NCBI GenBank assembly: GCA_046724665.1
Contig: JBKOWZ010000010.1
Span: forward strand, 1-20,354
DNA from: Actinocrinis sp046724665
GTDB lineage: Bacteria; Actinomycetota; Actinomycetes; Streptomycetales; Catenulisporaceae
Direction: 5' to 3'
Length of the DNA: 20,354 nt
Shown here: positions 1-7,049 of the stretch, piece after piece
Layout: each line of letters opens with the position of its first letter
Numbering within the stretch: the stretch's first letter is position 1
Made by a program: the position numbers and the translations under genes
The notes under the pieces: generated by a model
What the model was told of the DNA's origin: nothing
Database searches by the model: none
The model's input: only the letters and a program-made list of their open reading frames with translations

Positions 1-173
1 CTCGCCGCCAACGGGCCGGCGCCGGCCTGCCTGAAGTGCAGGAAGCAGGCGTCCACCGGCACCCCCTCGGCCAGGTCCGTGAAGCCCGCCGCCGCGCGCG
101 CCCCGGGAAAGTCCAGGCAGGCGATGAGATCAGGTCCCCGATCGGACAGGATCCGCCAGTCAGTCAGCTTCAT
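1..173 (-). CDS. Partial protein, possible thioesterase/alpha-beta hydrolase (N-terminus only)
   Basis: Only the first 57 codons are inside the window; the gene runs off the left edge. The start is an ATG at 173, preceded by GGAGG eight bases upstream, and it overlaps the end of the ligase gene by 14 bp, so the two are translationally coupled. The visible protein begins MKLTDWRILSDRG and continues with LIACLDFPGARAAAGFTDLA. That spacing loosely resembles the first strand and oxyanion loop of type II thioesterases (C-F-P-G-A followed by F-x-x-L-A). The catalytic serine region is not present, so the family is a guess. As the third gene after ACP1 and the ligase, a release or editing hydrolase would fit, but a different enzyme is equally possible. 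Confidence 0.5.
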   Translation of the reverse strand, partial: MKLTDWRILSDRGPDLIACLDFPGARAAAGFTDLAEGVPVDACFLHFRQAGAGPLAA

Positions 174-1614
174 CGAGCGAGCCTCCGCGCGCTTCCGTGG
201 CTGCCGCCAGTGTTCGGTAGTCGATCTTTCCGCCGGGGGTCCGGGGCAGCGAGCGCACCTGGCGGAAGACGACGTGCCGGCTGGGTACCCCGAGCGACTC
301 GACCAGGTGCCGGCGCTGCTGTTCGTGCACCGCCCGGTCGCCCGCGCCGACCAGATGCATCACCTCGTCGGCGCCGCAGATCACCGCGATCGGGTGACCC
401 GGCCGCTCCACCATGCGTTCCAGGTCGTCCAGGCTGGTGCGGATACCCAGTACCTTGACGATCCGTTTCGAACGACCGGTCAGATACAGGTAGCCGTCGC
501 GCAGATACCCGAGATCGCCGGTGTCCAACACGTCCACCTCGGCGCCGCGGGCGAGGTCCGCGCGCCCGCTCGCGTAGCCGAGCATGACACCGGGGCCCTG
601 ATAGTGGACCGCCCCCTCGCCGGGCACCGCCCGCGCGTGGCTTGGCATCGGCTGGATCGTGATGGTGCCGCCCGGCATCGCGGTGCCGACCGAGCCGAGG
701 CGATCCGGCAGGTCCGCGGGGTCCAGGCGGGCGATGCGGGAGGTCGCCTCGGTCTGGCCGTACATCACGAAGAACCGGCCGTTCAGCCGCCGCATCGTGT
801 CGGCCAGCCGCACGGTAAGCTCCTCGCCCAGCCGTGCGCCCGACTGGGTCATGGTACGGACCCTGCTGCGTTCCAGCAGGTTCAGATGCGCCGGACCGAA
901 TGCCGCGTAGGTCATCGGCACCGCGGCGAACGACGTGGCGCCGGACCGGATCAGGTCGTCCCACATCGCCAACGACAGCGGCGAGCGCTCGGTGAGCGCG
1001 ATGCTCGCGCCGGCCAGCAGGTGGGTGTTCAGCACGGACAATCCGTAGGCGTGCCTGATCGGCAGCGTGGTGGGGGCGCGTTCTGCCGCGGTGATGCCCA
1101 GCGCGCGGATGACGGCCGCGGTGTTGTCGGCCAGCCCGCGGTAGGACAGGCGAGCGGTCTTGGGGCTGCCGGTCGAGCCCGAGGTGGAAAGCAGCAGCGC
1201 GGTGCCGGAGTAGATCTCGCCCGCCGGCCGGCTGCCGTCCCGGCGGAAGACCGTCGCGCCGGCGATCGGTCGCGCGGCCGGGTGGTAGCCCAGTTCGGCC
1301 AGTCCGGCCCCGCCGCCGGGCGCCGGAACGACGAACTCGGGTTGATACGCCGAGAGGTTCTCCGGGGTGGCGGTGAGGAACGCGACGGCGTGCCCCAGGC
1401 GCAGCGCGGCGATATAGGCCAGCAGGGTGGGCAGATCGCGGTCTCCCGCGCACAGCACCAGCGCCTTGCCGTCATGGCGCAGTGCCCGTTCGGATTCGCC
1501 GACCAAGTCGCACAGCTCGCCGTAGGACAACACGGTGTTACCGGCGAGGTGTAGAGCCGGGGACGTCCGCCGCGCGTTGTCGTGGGTCACCAGGTCCAGC
1601 GTCGCCGGCGCCAT
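160..1614 (-). CDS. AMP-dependent acyl ligase (ANL superfamily), loading enzyme
   Basis: A 484-residue adenylate-forming enzyme that should activate a carboxylic acid with ATP and pass it to CoA or a carrier protein. Landmarks are intact: P-loop TSGSTGSPK (144-152), MYGQTEA (284-290), DTGD (364-367), hinge Arg381 in GRSKR, and C-terminal Lys463 in TPGGKIDY. The ATG at 1614 is preferred over upstream in-frame starts because GGAGAGG lies a few bases before it and the protein then begins just ahead of the N-terminal domain. It follows ACP1 directly; the ACP1 stop at 1620 overlaps this gene's ribosome-binding region. Inference: the ligase loads ACP1 with a starter or side-chain acid. At under 500 residues it is compact, closer to discrete loading ligases than to long acyl-CoA synthetases. 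Substrate cannot be read from the sequence. Confidence 0.9.
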   Translation of the reverse strand: MAPATLDLVTHDNARRTSPALHLAGNTVLSYGELCDLVGESERALRHDGKALVLCAGDRDLPTLLAYIAALRLGHAVAFLTATPENLSAYQPEFVVPAPGGGAGLAELGYHPAARPIAGATVFRRDGSRPAGEIYSGTALLLSTSGSTGSPKTARLSYRGLADNTAAVIRALGITAAERAPTTLPIRHAYGLSVLNTHLLAGASIALTERSPLSLAMWDDLIRSGATSFAAVPMTYAAFGPAHLNLLERSRVRTMTQSGARLGEELTVRLADTMRRLNGRFFVMYGQTEATSRIARLDPADLPDRLGSVGTAMPGGTITIQPMPSHARAVPGEGAVHYQGPGVMLGYASGRADLARGAEVDVLDTGDLGYLRDGYLYLTGRSKRIVKVLGIRTSLDDLERMVERPGHPIAVICGADEVMHLVGAGDRAVHEQQRRHLVESLGVPSRHVVFRQVRSLPRTPGGKIDYRTLAAATEARGGSLDEAD

Positions 1615-1619
1615 GTGGA

Positions 1620-1907
1620 TCACCTCTCCGTGACGCTCCGGTGGGCGATGAGATCCGCGAGCCGACTGGGGGTGCGGGTATGGAAGACGTCGAGCAGTGA
1701 GAGCTTCACGCCGGATCGCTCCGCCAGGATCACCATGAGCGAGAGCGCCTCCCACGACCTGCCGCCCGCGTGGAAGAAGTCGTCATCGACCCCGAGCTCG
1801 TCGGTCTCGGTGATCTCGCACATGAGCGCCGCTATCTCGGCGGGTGTCATCGGTCTTCCGCGGCGGTCTGCGGCGGTGCCCGTCAAGTGGGCATCGTCGT
1901 CGCGCAT
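1620..1907 (-). CDS. Acyl/peptidyl carrier protein (ACP1)
   Basis: A 95-residue carrier protein. The phosphopantetheine site is Ser51 in DDFFHAGGRSWEAL (about 42-55), the D-F-F-x-x-G-G-x-S form usual in peptidyl carrier proteins and loading carriers, unlike the L-G-x-D-S-L form in the other two carriers here. The ATG at 1907 follows an AAGGTGA element about ten bases upstream; codons before it do not look coding. The gene ends six bases before the ligase ATG, so ACP1 and ligase form a pair. The family role is to hold a thioester-bound acyl or aminoacyl group in the cytoplasm; pairing with the ligase as its loading partner is inference. Confidence 0.85.
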   Translation of the reverse strand: MRDDDAHLTGTAADRRGRPMTPAEIAALMCEITETDELGVDDDFFHAGGRSWEALSLMVILAERSGVKLSLLDVFHTRTPSRLADLIAHRSVTER

Positions 1908-2254
1908 GTCGGACAGCTCACCTTCGGTCGGGGCGGCCTGCTCGCCCGGGGAGTCGGGTAACGAAGATTCTCTTAGTGAAACAGAACCATGTCTACACTC
2001 GTGGCACACGCGGCGCTTCAACGTGTACTTATACGCCGGATTCGGCTGGTGCGTGGTGGGAAGCCTGGGCCGAATCAGGACTCTTGCGAAACCGTACCAG
2101 TGGGGTAAGGTCCATGATGATCCGCGCACCGACGATCTCTGCGCAGTCGTTGCGTGTCGCGACGTTCCGCTGCGCGCGGGCCGGCTCGAGGCGCTGCGAG
2201 GCGGTTCGCCCCGGTGGTGCGGCCCTGACCCGACTGTGCAGGAGGCACTGGCGC
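1908..2254. promoter_or_regulatory. Divergent intergenic region between ACP1 and ACP2
   Basis: About 350 bp without a supported gene, between two divergently transcribed carrier-protein genes. Its middle (about 1960-2110) is clearly more AT-rich than the flanks, as expected of promoters. On the minus strand a weak pair is TTGAAG (2021-2016) and TGTAGA (1997-1992), spacer 18. An imperfect palindrome CGTGTACTTATACG at 2022-2035 is a possible operator. The plus-strand promoter is listed separately. The last 140 bp are GC-rich with no evident gene. Confidence 0.45.
2084..2111 (+). promoter_or_regulatory. Candidate sigma-70-type promoter for ACP2-ketosynthase operon
   Basis: TTGCGA (2084-2089) and TAAGGT (2106-2111) are separated by 16 bp, a good fit to actinobacterial housekeeping promoters. 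It lies about 145 bp upstream of the ACP2 start, leaving a long leader of unknown role. No transcript evidence. Confidence 0.4.
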
Positions 2255-2515
2255 ATGGCAATTTCGAGCGACGAGATCCGCGACTTCGTCATGCAGGCGC
2301 TGACCATCATGGAGGTCGATCTCGCCGACATCCACGAGGACGGCACGCTCGGGCCGGCCGGGGCGGACCTGGACTCGCTGGTGCTGGCCGAGCTGGTCGT
2401 GCGGGTCGAGGAGCAGTACGACATCAAGTTCACCTCGGACGAGATGGAGCAGATGGGCGCGCTGACGGTCCGCGAGTTCTGCGACCTGGCGGTCGAGCGT
2501 GTCGAGCGGGACTGA
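2255..2515 (+). CDS. Acyl carrier protein (ACP2)
   Basis: An 86-residue acyl carrier protein. The attachment serine is Ser41 in GADLDSLVLAELV (37-49), the classic D-S-L context at the start of helix II, followed by the acidic recognition helix. The ATG at 2255 has GGAGG nine bases upstream, which settles the start among several upstream in-frame options. It is followed 42 bp later by the FabF-type ketosynthase, so this ACP is probably the chain-holding partner of that enzyme. The length is normal for a stand-alone ACP. Confidence 0.9.
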   Translation: MAISSDEIRDFVMQALTIMEVDLADIHEDGTLGPAGADLDSLVLAELVVRVEEQYDIKFTSDEMEQMGALTVREFCDLAVERVERD

Positions 2516-2557
2516 GCGCGCGGGCCGCCTTGCCGTCGGACCGGGCGTCGGCTCGCG

Positions 2558-3805
2558 GTGAGCGACGCTTCGGGCGTGGCCGGGGCGGTGGTCACCGGTA
2601 TCGGTCTGGTCGGCCCGCTGGGCCGCACGGTCAACGAGCTCTACGACGCGCTGTGCGCGGGCCGCTGCGGTGTGGCCGCACCGCCGGCGGACCATCCGTT
2701 GGCCGGGGTGGTCGAAGCCGCCGCCTTCGGTCCGCCGATCGAACCGTCCAGCGTGTTGCCGCCGGTCGAGGCGCGGGTCGTGGACCGCGGCATCGTGATG
2801 GCGCTGCGGGCTGCCGAGGACGCCGTCGCCGATGCCGGTCTGGAGGTCGGGCGGGACGTCGATCCGCGGCGGACCTCGGTCATGATCGGCGGCGTCGGCG
2901 GGCTCGCGACGATGTCGGAGCAGGCGGTGGCGCGGGCCGGCCGGGGCCGGTTCGGCATCAGCCCGTACCTGCTGCCCGGCGTGTTGCCGAACATGGCCGC
3001 CGCGCGCGTCGCGATCAAGTTCGGCATCCGTGGCTTCAGTTCCGCGGTGGGCACCGCGTGCGCCGCCGGCGCGCAGTCGATCGGCGAGGGCCTGCGCATC
3101 CTGCGAGCCGGCGAGGCGGACGTGGTGCTGTGCGGGTGCACCGAGGAACCGCTGTTCCCGGCCTTCGCGGACGCGTTCGGCAACGCCCGCGCGCTGGCGA
3201 GCGGCTGGGCCGACCCCGCGCAGGCGAGCCGGCCGTTCGACCGGCGGCGCAACGGCCTGGTGCTCGGCGAAGGCGCCGGTGTAGTCGTCCTGGAGCGACC
3301 CGAGTTCGCGCAGGCCCGGGGCGCGCGAAGCTACGGCCGGGTACTCGGCTGGGGCGCGAGCACCGACGGCTACCACCCCACGGCGCCGCGCCCCGACGGT
3401 GAGGGCGCGGCCGACGCCATGCGCCTGGCGCTGCGCGATGCCGGTGCGGCGCCCGACGAGGTGGGGTACGTCTGCGCGCACGGCACCAGCACCAAGGTGG
3501 GCGACGCGGCGGAGGCTTCGGCTGTCCTGGCCGTGTTCGGCCCGAACCAGCCGCCGATCAGCTCCCTCAAGGGCGCGACCGGTCACCTGCTCGGCGTGTC
3601 CGGTGTGTTCAGCGCGGCGGTGTCCCTGCTCGGCCTGCGCCGCGGCCGGCTGCCGGCGACCCGGAACCTGGACGACCCCGACCCGAAGTGCGCGGACCTC
3701 GACCTGATCCGCGACAGCCCGCGGCCCTCGGACGGCGCGAAGCTCGCGCTGGTCAACGCCTTCGGTTTCGGCGGCCACAACATCAGTCTCGTGCTGGCGG
3801 CGTAG
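2558..3805 (+). CDS. Beta-ketoacyl-ACP synthase II (FabF-type ketosynthase)
   Basis: A 415-residue condensing enzyme that should elongate an acyl thioester by decarboxylative Claisen condensation with malonyl-ACP. The active site is complete: Cys168 in GTACAAGA, His308 in CAHGTSTKVGD, Lys338 and His343 in SLKGATGHLLG, and the glycine-rich NAFGFGGHN (400-408) near the C-terminus. It is thus a true condensing enzyme, not a chain-length factor. The GTG at 2558 is used; no strong ribosome-binding site precedes it, and coupling to ACP2 42 bp upstream is plausible. It converges on the minus-strand KAS III-like gene with a 20-bp gap. The sequence is consistent with either fatty-acid-type or type II polyketide use; the cluster setting favours a dedicated biosynthetic role. 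Confidence 0.93.
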   Translation: MSDASGVAGAVVTGIGLVGPLGRTVNELYDALCAGRCGVAAPPADHPLAGVVEAAAFGPPIEPSSVLPPVEARVVDRGIVMALRAAEDAVADAGLEVGRDVDPRRTSVMIGGVGGLATMSEQAVARAGRGRFGISPYLLPGVLPNMAAARVAIKFGIRGFSSAVGTACAAGAQSIGEGLRILRAGEADVVLCGCTEEPLFPAFADAFGNARALASGWADPAQASRPFDRRRNGLVLGEGAGVVVLERPEFAQARGARSYGRVLGWGASTDGYHPTAPRPDGEGAADAMRLALRDAGAAPDEVGYVCAHGTSTKVGDAAEASAVLAVFGPNQPPISSLKGATGHLLGVSGVFSAAVSLLGLRRGRLPATRNLDDPDPKCADLDLIRDSPRPSDGAKLALVNAFGFGGHNISLVLAA

Positions 3806-3825
3806 CGGCTTCGGCGCCGGGCGGG

Positions 3826-4566
3826 TCAGAGCCGCACGCAGGAGAAGCAGCCGATGGAGGGTTCGTAGTCGGCCACGGTCGTCAGGCTGGCGGCGGCCGG
3901 TTCCGCCAAGTGCCACCACACGCCGGTCATCGGCTGACCGGCCGGGGCGACCTCGGCATGTGCAGGCCGGTCGGGCCAGGCGGCGGCCAGCGTCTCGCCC
4001 AACACCAGCCGCGTCCCATCCCGCGGGACCAGGCCGGGCACCTCGGCCGGGGCGACGCCTGCGCGCTGGCGCACCGCGGCGCCGGGCCCGTCCGGCGCCC
4101 ACAGCATCGCGACGCCGCGACTGCGCGCGGGCACAGCGGCCTCGCTGCGGTAAGGCAGCTGCGCCTGCTCGACCACGATCAGTAGCGCCGGCGCCGGGTC
4201 CGCGGCCTCGATCAGCCGCAGGGCGGTGAATGCCGCCGCGGACCCTTGGTCGCAGACGGCGAACGCTGTCGGCGTGCCCGGACACAGATGGCTCAAGTAC
4301 GTCGCCAGCGCGCGGCCCGGGTAGACGTCGTGATTCGCGTACGCGACCACCAGCGTGCCGACCGCCTCGTCGCCGCCGACGACCTCGGGCAGCAGCGCCT
4401 CGGCCATCTCCCCGTACGACTGCCCGGACAGCTCCGTGTCGAGGGCAAGCCCGTGCGGGCGGGCCATGTCGGCCAGGTACTCCGTCGCGAACGCGCGGTT
4501 GCGCGGGTCGTCCAGGAACGCCGCCGGGCCGTGGAACTCGCGGCGCACCGCTCTGATGAGGCGCAC
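3826..4566 (-). CDS. Short KAS III/thiolase-fold-like protein lacking the catalytic cysteine
   Basis: A 246-residue protein recognisable mainly by its middle. LVVAYANHDVYPGRALATYL (72-91) followed by AFAVCDQGSAAAF (101-113) has the strand-loop-helix pattern of the KAS III nucleophile elbow. Aligning with the family A-F-D-I-x-A-A-C-A-G-F puts Gly108 where the nucleophile should be; Cys105 is three residues too early. It is roughly 70-80 residues shorter than a normal KAS III, and no HxxN-type second active-site segment is visible. The end, SIGCFSCVRL, carries a CxxC. The start is the GTG at 4566, six bases after the ACP3 stop. It is last in a KAS III-ACP3-this gene set, so a structural or chain-length partner of the neighbouring KAS III is plausible. 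Function is inferred, not shown. Confidence 0.7.
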   Translation of the reverse strand: MRLIRAVRREFHGPAAFLDDPRNRAFATEYLADMARPHGLALDTELSGQSYGEMAEALLPEVVGGDEAVGTLVVAYANHDVYPGRALATYLSHLCPGTPTAFAVCDQGSAAAFTALRLIEAADPAPALLIVVEQAQLPYRSEAAVPARSRGVAMLWAPDGPGAAVRQRAGVAPAEVPGLVPRDGTRLVLGETLAAAWPDRPAHAEVAPAGQPMTGVWWHLAEPAAASLTTVADYEPSIGCFSCVRL

Positions 4567-4572
4567 GCGCGG

Positions 4573-4857
4573 CTAGACCTGCTCGCAGTGGGCGGCGATG
4601 TACTCGGCCAGATCCGCCACCGTAGCGACCTGGTCCTCGTCCATCGTCTCCAGGTCGATCTGGATGGCGTGCGCCTCCTCGATGCCGAGCAGCAGCTCAA
4701 GGACCAGGGACGAGCTGAGGCCGAGCTCGTCCAGCAGCACGCTGCTCGGCGTGATCGGGCCGTCGTAGTCGAGCAGCCCGGGCAGCATGGCGAACATCGT
4801 GGCCATCACCGCGTCCCGCATCTGCGCGTCGACCACCGTCTCCTGGTCCGCGTCCAT
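4573..4857 (-). CDS. Acyl carrier protein (ACP3), atypical site motif
   Basis: A 94-residue carrier protein. The site region is LLDELGLSSSLVLELLLGIEE (41-61): relative to the usual E-L-G-x-D-S-L, the D-S-L triplet has become S-S-S, with Ser49 most likely the phosphopantetheine acceptor. The ATG at 4857 has GGGAGC about nine bases upstream; a longer reading to 4929 would add residues lacking carrier-protein features. It sits 79 bp downstream of the KAS III gene and 6 bp upstream of the cysteine-less KAS-like gene, so it probably serves that pair. The CACTGATATCAGTG palindrome lies in the gap upstream. Confidence 0.85.
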   Translation of the reverse strand: MDADQETVVDAQMRDAVMATMFAMLPGLLDYDGPITPSSVLLDELGLSSSLVLELLLGIEEAHAIQIDLETMDEDQVATVADLAEYIAAHCEQV

Positions 4858-4928
4858 CGCCCAGCTCCCGTCATTCCGAGTCGTCGTGCCCAAGATGTCA
4901 GTTCTCAGCGTGAACCCCAAGGGTCTCA

Positions 4929-4942
4929 CACTGATATCAGTG
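4929..4942. promoter_or_regulatory. Perfect 14-bp palindrome CACTGATATCAGTG, possible operator
   Basis: The sequence is identical to its reverse complement and AT-rich in a GC-rich setting. It overlaps the stop codon of the KAS III gene and lies about 70 bp upstream of the ACP3 start, so it could mark an internal regulated promoter or act on RNA. Its core CTGATA/TATCAG recurs in the intergenic regions at 11961-12037 and 13981-13991. Confidence 0.4.
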
Positions 4943-5887
4943 CTCGAAGACCATGGCGGCGAAGGTTGCGCCCTCGCCCGACCCGACCGTGGCCACCAGG
5001 TACCGGTCCCCGGGCGCCAGCAGACCGCGGTGCACCGCGGTCTGGTAGTTCACGAACGCGTCGGAGCAGAACAGGTGCCCGCCGGCGGCCACGTTCTCCA
5101 GCACCACGCGGTCCAGCGGGAAGCGCAGCAGAACGCACAGCCGCTGCCATGTCACGACATTGACGTTGTGTGGCAGGATCAGCCGCAGGTCGTCCAGTTC
5201 GATCCCGGCCTGCTCGACCGCCTGCCGGATCACCGCGGCCAGGGCCGGGCGGTATTCGCGCTGGAACTTCGCCGTCGATCCGCCGCCGACCAGATCGAAC
5301 TCGCCGCGCTGCGCGCAGGCGTACGCCAGCAGCCGGTTGCGCGGCCCGTGCGCGCTGACCAGGCAGGCGGCCGAGGCCTCGCCGAACACGGAGGTGCCGG
5401 GAATCAGCCGCGCGTGCCGGGTGAAGGTCTTCTCCCCGGTCAGCACCAGGGCGAGCGGCTCCCTGCCCGGCTCGGCCGGCTCCGCCGCGGCGTCGGCCGC
5501 CAGCAGCCGGCCGGCCTGCGCGATCGCCAGCAGTCCGCTGGCGCACGACTGCTGGGTCACGGTGAACGCCAGCGCGTGCTCCAAGCCGAGGACACGGCGC
5601 ACCTCGTCTATCCGGTTGACCGGATACGGCTCGGTCACCGGCATCGCGCGTCCGTACAGCAGGTAGCGCACCCGGTCCGCGCTGCCAGGCAGTTCGGCGA
5701 GCGCCGACGCGGCGCCCAGCAGCAGATCGGTGGCGGTCTGCGCCCCGGCGAACCGGATCTCCCGCAGCTCGTGGAACCGCCTGAACATTTTGACCTGCAT
5801 GTCCGTCAGTTCAAGGCGGTCCGCCAGTTCCTCGACGGGTACCAGCGTCGGCGGCAGATAGACCGCCACCGCGTCGAGTGCGGTCAC
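4937..5887 (-). CDS. KAS III-type 3-oxoacyl-ACP synthase with altered third active-site residue
   Basis: A 316-residue thiolase-fold enzyme of the FabH type, which normally starts chains by condensing an acyl-CoA with malonyl-ACP. The nucleophile is Cys115 in TQQSCASGLLAI (111-122); the histidine is His240 in LPHNVN (238-243), matching the family I-P-H-Q-A-N. At the third position, where FabH has Asn in G-N-T-S, this protein reads GGHLFCSD (269-276), placing His271 there. The resulting Cys-His-His set could affect decarboxylation or point to acyl transfer. The GTG at 5887 is the only reasonable start before the conserved N-terminus; its ribosome-binding site is weak. It is first in a minus operon with ACP3 and the cysteine-less KAS-like protein. 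Starter substrate unknown. Confidence 0.85.
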   Translation of the reverse strand: MTALDAVAVYLPPTLVPVEELADRLELTDMQVKMFRRFHELREIRFAGAQTATDLLLGAASALAELPGSADRVRYLLYGRAMPVTEPYPVNRIDEVRRVLGLEHALAFTVTQQSCASGLLAIAQAGRLLAADAAAEPAEPGREPLALVLTGEKTFTRHARLIPGTSVFGEASAACLVSAHGPRNRLLAYACAQRGEFDLVGGGSTAKFQREYRPALAAVIRQAVEQAGIELDDLRLILPHNVNVVTWQRLCVLLRFPLDRVVLENVAAGGHLFCSDAFVNYQTAVHRGLLAPGDRYLVATVGSGEGATFAAMVFEH

Positions 5888-5919
5888 GCGGAACGCTCAC
5901 ACGCAATCACCACTGGCGC

Positions 5920-5949
5920 ATCACAGCACGTCCCCTCGGCGGCCGTCAA
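5920..5949 (-). promoter_or_regulatory. Candidate promoter for KAS III operon
   Basis: On the minus strand TTGACG (5949-5944) and TGTGAT (5925-5920) are 18 bp apart, close to the sigma-70 consensus. Transcription would begin about 25 bp before the GTG at 5887, giving a short leader. Confidence 0.4.
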
Positions 5950-6029
5950 CCGACTGTGTCAGCGTACATAGCCAACCGTGGCGAGACGCACGCGAATCAG
6001 GCACCTGTGGCGGCTGACTCATGGCTCTG

Positions 6030-6059
6030 TTAAAGCGTGCCGCGCTGTGGCACTATGAT
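6030..6059 (+). promoter_or_regulatory. Candidate promoter for thioesterase-ligase-P450 operon
   Basis: TATGAT (6054-6059) is a near-consensus -10 box, with TTAAAG (6030-6035) 18 bp upstream. Transcription would start near 6066, after the alternative ATG at 6021 and before the ATG at 6099, which helps decide the thioesterase start. Confidence 0.5.
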
Positions 6060-6098
6060 CGCTGGAATCCCGCCCCGACCCGCGCCGGAGGCCGAGTC

Positions 6099-6986
6099 AT
6101 GCCACTCGCGGACGCCGCTGATCTGCGTTGGAAGCGCCAGAACAGGGCCGTGCTCAAGGCCATGGAGGGCATGTTCGACGTCGTGCTTGCGCTGCGCGAG
6201 GGCGAGCCCGGCGCGACACTGTTCTGCGTGCCGCCGGTGGGGGGACTGAGCTGGGGCTTCCATCAGCTGTTGACCGCGCTGCCCGCCGACTGCAATGTCT
6301 ACGGCCTCCAGTCCCGAGGGCTGGCGCGCCCCGAGCCGCTGCCGGCCAGCATGGCGCAGCTGTCCCGGGACTTCGCCGACCAGGTGTGCCGGGTGCAGCC
6401 GCAGGGCCCGCATTTCCTGCTCGGCTGGTCGGTGGGCGGCACCGTCGCGTACAGCATCGCGCGTGAACTCGAGGAGCGCGGGCACGAGGTCGGCCTGCTG
6501 GCGAGCATGGACGCGAGCCCGAGCTTCGATCCGGCGAGCTTCGACGCCGAGCAGGACGCCTGGTTCTACTACAACATCGTCCTGGACAGCTTCGGCTATC
6601 CCCAGTTGCTGCGGCAGGGCGAGCCCGAACCGGAGGCGAGCGCCCTCGCCGTGATCCGCCGCCGCCCGAACCTGGTCCTGAGCGCGTGGTCCGACGACGA
6701 GATCCGGCGCCTGCTGCGGGTGATTCTCAACAACGTCGTCATCGCCCGGGCCGACGTGCGGCCGCCCGACACGTTGCACTGCCCGGTCCTGCTGTTCGCG
6801 GCCACCGGGACCGAGCAGGCGCCGAGCACCGCCGAGAAGGCCGAATCCTGGCGCGCCGTCACGCACGGCCCGCTCGAGGTGATCGAGCTCGACTGCAAGC
6901 ACCATCACATGCTGCTTCCCGAGCCGATGGCGGTCATCGGCGCCGCGCTGGCCCGTCGGCTGTCGGCCACGTCCCGCACGGCCTAG
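6099..6986 (+). CDS. Thioesterase (alpha/beta hydrolase, type II TE-like)
   Basis: A 295-residue thioesterase of the kind found in polyketide and peptide clusters, which hydrolyses acyl groups from carrier proteins for release or proofreading. Landmarks: LFCVPPVGG (41-49) at the oxyanion region, nucleophile Ser111 in GWSVGG (109-114), probable acid Asp138 in SMDAS, and His268 in KHHHML (267-272), matching the family H-x-x-M-L. The ATG at 6099 is chosen because GGAGG lies seven bases upstream and a TATGAT -10 box sits at 6054-6059. Starting at 6021 would put the promoter inside the gene and add a rare TTA codon. About 27 residues precede the first hydrolase strand, slightly long. It is first of a three-gene operon. 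Confidence 0.88.
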   Translation: MPLADAADLRWKRQNRAVLKAMEGMFDVVLALREGEPGATLFCVPPVGGLSWGFHQLLTALPADCNVYGLQSRGLARPEPLPASMAQLSRDFADQVCRVQPQGPHFLLGWSVGGTVAYSIARELEERGHEVGLLASMDASPSFDPASFDAEQDAWFYYNIVLDSFGYPQLLRQGEPEPEASALAVIRRRPNLVLSAWSDDEIRRLLRVILNNVVIARADVRPPDTLHCPVLLFAATGTEQAPSTAEKAESWRAVTHGPLEVIELDCKHHHMLLPEPMAVIGAALARRLSATSRTA

Positions 6987-7049
6987 GATCCAGAGGGGTT
7001 CAGTCTTGTCAGACTTCGTAGACGTCGGCCCGTTCGACCGGGAGGCCGC

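Noticed and set aside
79..1554. Long plus-strand open frame opposite the first ligase
   Set aside because: It is a GC-driven shadow; the minus strand has all ligase motifs and the normal codon pattern.
2075..4285. Long minus-strand open frame of over 700 codons across the ketosynthase
   Set aside because: It has no recognisable domain and covers two well-supported genes; the plus strand shows a complete FabF active site.
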